A stretch of DNA of 64,000 bases from assembly GCA_034359265.1 (NCBI GenBank), contig CP136891.1, positions 8,012,501 through 8,076,500 on the forward strand. The letters run 5' to 3'. The translations under genes were made by a program, and so were the position numbers. The notes below the pieces were generated by a model. That model saw only the letters and a program-made list of their open reading frames with translations. It was not told where the DNA came from and made no database searches. Of this stretch, positions 58,261 to 64,000 are shown piece after piece. The stretch comes from Canna indica. Taxonomy: Eukaryota > Streptophyta > Magnoliopsida > Zingiberales > Cannaceae. The first letter of the stretch is position 1. The number at the start of each line of letters is the position of its first letter.

Positions 58261-58807
58261 TAAGAATAGAGATAGATTTTTTTCTCTTTATTGGTCTTAT
58301 TAATTGTGCTTTAACCTACAAAAGTGTCCTAGCCTCCAAGCAAAGAAAGATGGCTACCAAATTGATGTATAAATGCAAACAATCTTTATAGAATGTTTTC
58401 TTATTTAGTGCTAACATCTCTTCGGGGGAGAAGGATGACAAAATAATAGCTGTTTGTGTTGACGATCCAGAGTTCCGTCATTACAAGGACATCAATGAAC
58501 TTCCTCCTCATCGTCTCCAAAAAATTCGCCGCTTCTTTGAATACTGTATCCTCCCTTTAAGATATATGTATTTGAAGCCTATTTTGTTCGGCATACCAGA
58601 GATGAATTTACAGCAAATAGTTGAACAAATGAATTATTTTCTTTATATATTTATGGTTATTTGTTGCAAATCCATTTCGAGATCGAAAGCTCGACTAATC
58701 AGAACCATGCAGGATTTACCTTTACTTAAATCATGAATCATTAACATAAGGACAAAAATTATATCTATGTAGATCATGTGGTTTCTCGAAAGTCACTTTA
58801 ACTCATT

Positions 58808-59136
58808 TGTTAAGAAATTAGTAGACTTACTCACCCCAAAAGCTAGCTCATGGAGAGAGGATTGATCAAATTATTTAAAATCTATCTTGACTATATTTTA
58901 ATCAATGTGAGACTTTAACACACCCTCCTCACGCCCAGGATTGAACATTATGAGCGTGAAGTTTTACAGGACTGGACATCTGCATGTTACACAATATCAA
59001 CCAAAGGATAGACTCTAATACAATGTTAAAAATTAGTAAACCTAACTCATCCCGAAAGCTAGCTCATATGAAGAGAATTGCTCAAACTATTTAAAGATTA
59101 TCTTGATCATATTTTAACCAACGTGGGACTTTAATA
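58808..59136 (-). mobile_element. TRIM (terminal-repeat retrotransposon in miniature)
   Basis: Two 113-bp direct repeats, 58808-58920 (TGTTAAGAAATTAG...GACTTTAACA) and 59024-59136 (TGTTAAAAATTAG...GACTTTAATA), flank about 103 bp. On the minus strand the right repeat is followed by TTGTATTAGAGTC, a slightly altered tRNA-Met primer site, and the left repeat is preceded by GTGAGGAGGGTG, a purine tract. LTRs, primer site and purine tract in the right order without coding capacity define a TRIM. No clear 5-bp target duplication was seen. Confidence 0.75.
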
Positions 59137-59662
59137 TTCTTGAGCAATAAATAAGAAGAACGAGAACAAGGAGGTTGCAGTAAATGACTTTTTGACAGCT
59201 GATGATGCTATCAATGCAATCAAATACTCAACGTGAGAACGGTGAACTTGTGGTTATTTATTCACGTTGCTACGTGCTAAACCCAAGTTTTTTTACATTG
59301 TTTGCGATTAGGTGAAGTTGAATGAAATTGAACCAATTAAATCAGTTTTTATTTGGATTTATAATATCAGCGGAACTAAATTGCCTTGAAACTAAATTAA
59401 ATCAAAATTCAGTTTGCCTTGAATGGATGGTTCACCTAAACCAATTCAGCTTCAATGTTTTCAGTTCCATACAATTAACCAGAACTAGTTTAGAAAATGT
59501 CCACCAAGATGGAGCCAAACTTTTCATAGCAAAAACAAATAGAACAGTAATTTTGGTTTGATTTTGAATTAACGTTACTTGTTTTAAGATATTTTTGTCC
59601 TTTAATTTATGCTGTGCAGGGATCTTTATGCTTCCTATATCGTCCAGAGCTTGAGGCAGTAA

Positions 59663-59891
59663 CACCAATATGTTGGTGATGAATGAAACTAAAGCATGTC
59701 ATTTACTAGATGATACCAAATGTTGCTTACATATATAGATTGTATTAAAATCCGCTATTTTGATTATCTGCAATAACAAACAATGGTAGACACATGAATC
59801 GGTTTTCCTTTGCTTTCCTGTGTTTTACTTGCTTCATATTTTCATGGAACTAAACTTTATTTTTGAGCCTTATGTCCTTTTAATGTATACC
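59663..59891. other. Spacer after the pyrophosphatase pseudogene
   Basis: No feature recognised. Confidence 0.4.
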
Positions 59892-60154
59892 TATGCTCTG
59901 TTTGGATCGTGGAATAGGGAGGAGGAGAAGGAAGGAGTTAATTATCTCATGTTTGATTTTTTATTTCAGGACAAAAAAAAGGGTTTAGAGATGTTAGAAA
60001 CACTTAAAATGTTGGAACAGGGAGGGATAAAAAATTCAAAATATATTAATACCACCAAAAGTATCATTTTGTTCTTCATGAAATCAAAAAATTCCTCTTG
60101 TTTTTTAAAATTTATTTAATTTGTACATGCTTTTTATTTTTTCTATTTTTAATA

Positions 60155-60405
60155 GAGAAAATCATACTTTTGGTCCCCACAGTTTGTTCGAATTTTGATT
60201 TTAATTCATATAGTTTCAAAAATTTTATTTTAGTCCTCATACTTTATTTCGATATAGGATTTGATCCCTACTGTCACATGAGGCATAAACGGAGCTGGTG
60301 TGGACCTGCAGAGATCAACTTTATAAACTATGGAGATTAAAATTAAAATTTTGTAAACTATGAAGACAAACTAAAATTCAAGTAAACTATAGAGATCAAA
60401 ATTAT

Positions 60406-60443
<38 letters not shown>

Positions 60444-61449
60444 CACAATATATTTTTAAATTTATTTATAAATAATTATAATACTTAAAAATATTAAAAT
60501 TGAGCACACTATAATAATTTACGTTAATTTGGGTGGATTTAAATTGACGTCGGCATTAGGCGTTTGTTTTTATTCGTTAATTATCCTAATTTAACATGAA
60601 TTCTGTAGTGGTTGCAGAATTCAAAATTTGCTCTCCTGGTCTGCTCATCTCTTCACTGATCAACTCCTCACATTTATTTTGATCCTAAATTTGGTACATT
60701 CAAAGCAGTTTAAATTAAATTTTGAACATAAAAAGTATTGATTTTCACTATAATAAATATCGATTTTCCATGCATTTGTTGTAGTGACAACACCATAATA
60801 CAATGTTATTGTTATGATTTTGTGGGCATTGTTACGGGATATTCATGAAAATCCGACATTTAGTTATGGAAAACTGACATTGTTAAGAGGATCCACCGAA
60901 ATCTAATTTAAATCGCTAATAATGTGTCAAATTTAGGATCAAAATGAAGGTGAGGAGGTGAGGAGTGAAGAGATGAGCAGATTTTTAAATTCTGCAACCA
61001 CTATAAAATTCACGTTAAATTAGGGTAATTAACGGATAAAAACTGACGCCTAATGATGATGTCGATTTAAATCCACCCAAATTAACATAAATTACTATAG
61101 TGTGCTCAAATTTAATATTTTTAAGTATTATAATTATTTGTAAATAAAATTAAAAATATCTTGTGATTTTTTAAATATTATTTTAAGAAAAATAATAATT
61201 TTGGTCCCCATAGTTTGCTTGAATTTTGGTTTTAGTTCTCATAGTTTATAAAATTTTAATTTTAATCCTCATAGTTTATAAAGTTAGTCATTGCAGGTCC
61301 ACATAAGCAATATTCAGTCAGCATCTATTATCCATGTCAACTCTATTTATGCCTCATGTGACGATAGAGACTAAAACTAAAATTTTGAAATTATATGGAC
61401 TAAAACTAAAATTCGAGCAAACTGTGGGGACCAAAAGTATAATTTTCCC
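60155..61449. mobile_element. Mutator-like fold-back element, 1.3 kb
   Basis: The ends GAGAAAATCATACTTTTGG and, reversed, GGGAAAATTATACTTTTGG open inverted arms that pair for about 500 bp each, with shared TGGTCCCCACAGTTTG, GGTGGATTTAAAT and GATGAGCAGA segments. The loop lies near 60700-60920. The flanks TTTTTAATA (60146-60154) and TTTTAAATA (61450-61458) match at 8 of 9 positions, as in an old Mutator-type duplication. An (AT)n tract lies at about 60410-60440. No credible open frame. Confidence 0.78.
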
Positions 61450-61688
61450 TTTTAAATATTTGTCGATAATTTTTTTTAGATTGATTATTAAAATTTATAT
61501 TTTTTTAATTTTAATTAATTATTTTTAACAAATTATTAAAAGATATAAACACGTTAGTTTTCATTTTATTTGTAAATGCACGTAAAAGACTAAAAATATA
61601 TTTTCATTAAAATTATTCTCCCTCACTCACCTTTAAAATTTTTACCCAACAAGAAAAGAGATATATTATCGCAACCTTTCTCATCCAC

Positions 61689-61798
61689 CTTTTAATTACC
61701 TTATCCAAATATAAAATTAACTATATTTTTACAACCCCTCCCCCTTTTAATTACCTTATCCAAATATAAAATTAACTACATTTTTACAACCCCTCCCC
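61689..61798. repeat. 55-bp tandem duplication
   Basis: CTTTTAATTACCTTATCCAA begins two adjacent near-identical copies at 61689 and 61744. Confidence 0.85.
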
Positions 61799-61832
61799 GC
61801 CTGCCTCCCTTTTTATCCAAACACAACGCTAG

Positions 61833-62417
61833 TGTTGGTACATCATAATAAACTTAGGGCAAATTACGGTTTGGCTCTTCAAGTTTGATATAAGTGTCTG
61901 CAACCTGAATGAAGGTTGTGATTTGAGCTAACGCCAATAGCTTAGATTTATATATTTTTTTCAAAAGAAAATTGGTAGATTGAGGGAGGCGAACTAAAAT
62001 ACAGATCTCATTCATATTCAATTTGTATTACATTCAATTCTCTTTTGCGACAACTTCTGTTTATCTAAGATTTTAACTGACATCCTCGAATTAAATATAT
62101 TTGGATCAAGCTAAGATACAAATCCTAAATTAAAAGGATAAAGTTACATGTTTAGAATACGTAACATGAGGACATCGAAATTTATCAGAGGGTTGCTCGA
62201 ACAAACTTTTGCATGAATGGAACTAGTTTATTTAAATGCAAATGCCTACATATTGCCAATTGAGACATTTCCATTCATTCTCATTGATCTACCTTCTGCT
62301 GTTTGCAAGTCTCAGAGAAATTGAGGAAAAACACTTCTACCAAATGTCTATGCTAACATCATCAGAAATAACACATAATTCCTACAAAATGCAAGCAAAT
62401 AAAGTGAAAATAGCACT
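61833..62417. other. Spacer and presumed 3' flank of the decarboxylase gene
   Basis: No coding signal. The minus-strand 3' UTR of the decarboxylase gene should lie in the last few hundred bases. Confidence 0.4.
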
Positions 62418-63069
<652 letters not shown>

Positions 63070-63276
63070 TCACAATTCACTGAGCAAGATAGCAAATCCA
63101 ACTCAACAAATTGCTATTTTGAAGGAGACAATCATTAAGATAAGACATATATAATGGAGGAACATGAGATATCATTTAAATGTGGTAGGTACAATTATCA
63201 CAACATAAGGCTAGAAGTAGGTAAATAAGAACGACATCAATAGTGCTTCGGTGGTAATAAAAGTGTAGGAAAGAAG

Positions 63277-64000
63277 TGTTAGGAAGAAATTGGATCTTCC
63301 TGCAATGATCCAAAAATCCAAACGCCAAAAGGAAAAATATCAAAACGAGTAAATCCAGAACACCAAAATTTACGTGATTCAGCCCAGTAGGGTACCAGGC
63401 CTACTCCATCGGGAGAAGATGACACTTGATTTTATTAAAAGGAGGAGAAAACACGGCCAATACAAGAACTGAATACAACTGATTAATAAACTGTAAAATA
63501 AAAATACTATCTGTACTCGAATATTTTTCTCCACCCCGGAATCTGGATTCCTGCTTCTGCCTGAAAACTGTGGATGCGACGTCCTTGATCTTCTTGCTTC
63601 TGCCTGAGACGGTGTGAAGGGGAAGAGAGCCGCTGGAAAGGAATCCTGCCTGAGAAACGGAGTAGATAGGAGGCTCTAAGAATTATTGAGATGATCACCA
63701 GAACTGTATATTAGGCCCCTATTTGTAATAGAAGGGAAGAGCCTAGTCATGCTGGTTCGGTGGAGAAAACTTTGGCAATGATTTCTCTGATGTGTTTGAT
63801 TTGGATCGGATGGCTGATACTAACATTGAGCAATTATTTCGGCTGATTGAATTGAATATTTCAGATGCACTGAGTCAACATTGGCGGCAGGAGAAAAAAA
63901 ACGCGTTGCAGGCGCGTGCGAGGCAGCAGACGCTTGCAGGCGTTGCTGCCGCGTGCTTTGCATGCGTGTGCCTGCAGGCTGCAGGCGCTGCTGCCGCGTG
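63277..64000 (-). mobile_element. LTR of a Copia-type retrotransposon, running off the window
   Basis: It begins TGTTAGGAAGAAATTGG, close to the TGTTAGGGATAGACG start of the Copia LTR at 24166. It carries TTTACGTGATTCAGCCC, GGCCTACTCCATCGGGAGAAG and a TTTTATTAAAAGG segment in the order seen in the other two LTRs. Near the window end it turns GC-rich with GCTGCCGCGTG repeated (63945 and 63990). Neither the second LTR nor the coding part is visible, so it may be a solo LTR or one end of a full element in the intron of the decarboxylase gene. Confidence 0.6.

Larger units (their letters stand above)
57215..59662 (+). pseudogene. 5'-truncated soluble inorganic pyrophosphatase pseudogene
   Basis: Exon-like blocks are 57215-57322 ([32 protein letters not shown]), 57436-57501 (IPGCFLRARAIGLMPMIDQ), 58426-58545 ([35 protein letters not shown]), 59151-59232 (KKNENKEVAVNDFL) and 59620-59662 (DLYASYIVQSLRQ then stop). 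They match the C-terminal two thirds of plant soluble pyrophosphatases, which hydrolyse PPi in the cytosol, and keep the DGDPxDVLV active-site aspartates. The first exons, with the initiator and the KVKYELDKKTG part, are absent from the preceding 2 kb. At three of the four internal acceptors the expected AG is changed (AT before 57436, GG before 58426, AA before 59151). A TRIM sits just before the fourth block. The frame itself has no stop, so loss is recent or functional constraint ended late. Confidence 0.85.
59892..61832. mobile_element. Outer MITE-like element split by a fold-back element
   Basis: The left edge GCTCTGTTTGGAT...GGGAGGAGGAG and the reversed right edge GCGTTGTGTTTGGAT...GGGAGGCAGGCGG resemble inverted ends. 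Both edges are followed by the purine-rich sequence typical of TGTTTGGAT-ended plant MITEs. The superfamily and exact target duplication are unresolved. The right arm contains a 55-bp tandem duplication at about 61689-61798. Confidence 0.4.

Noticed and set aside
63507..63698. Minus-strand 63-codon frame near the window end
   Set aside because: It falls inside LTR-type sequence and has no similarity to a protein domain.

Overview
The window is nuclear DNA of a flowering plant. The genes have plant-type GT-AG introns and plant gene families, compact GC-rich first exons alternate with AT-rich intergenic DNA, and plant transposable elements are abundant and nested. The strong GC bias of the coding exons suggests a monocot outside the grasses, but that is only an inference. 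No bacterial, organellar or CRISPR feature was seen.

Layout. 0-1.5 kb: tandem and inverted repeats around a frameshifted fragment of an Lsi2-like efflux transporter. 2.1-4.4 kb: two tandem DUF3774 wound-induced small-protein genes. 6.0-8.4 kb: a hAT-type element of 1,893 bp with perfect 8-bp target duplications, carrying a captured 5' half of a GATL glycosyltransferase gene and itself inserted in an older hAT-like MITE. 8.6-10.5 kb: a universal-stress-protein gene whose last coding exon is 8 nt. 12.6-12.9 kb: a KIC/PBP1-like EF-hand gene on the minus strand. 13.9-18.7 kb: nested MITEs, coding-like debris and an LTR fragment. 19.9-24.4 kb: a broken Ty1/Copia retrotransposon on the minus strand with both LTRs and a tRNA-iMet primer site. 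26.3-27.5 kb: an intronless PUB8-like U-box E3 ligase. 32.0-33.4 kb: a large Mutator-like fold-back element. 35.2-37.6 kb: a four-exon FQR1-type quinone reductase. 38.6-40.1 kb: nested hairpin MITEs. 40.3-40.9 kb: a two-exon DIVARICATA-like MYB. 41.5-43.2 kb: three more small DNA transposons, two of them nested. 43.7-45.5 kb: a seven-exon bHLH gene on the minus strand. 48.4-53.5 kb: a nine-exon PI31-type proteasome regulator on the minus strand. 54.7-55.1 kb: a small secreted or membrane protein. 57.2-59.7 kb: a 5'-truncated soluble pyrophosphatase pseudogene holding a TRIM. 59.9-61.8 kb: another nested hairpin element. 62.4-63.0 kb to the window end: the 3' exons of diaminopimelate decarboxylase, with an LTR sequence in the upstream intron.

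The genes are unrelated neighbours rather than a pathway or cluster: stress or wound response (DUF3774, USP, FQR1), calcium signalling, ubiquitin-proteasome (PUB8-like, PI31), transcription (MYB, bHLH) and lysine synthesis. The most distinctive biology is transposon activity. I find gene capture by a nonautonomous hAT, elements nested inside elements with readable target duplications, several kilobase-scale fold-back elements, and gene fragments at several stages of decay. All exon joins were derived by eye from reading frame and splice-site consensus. Family names rest on motif recognition, not on a database search.
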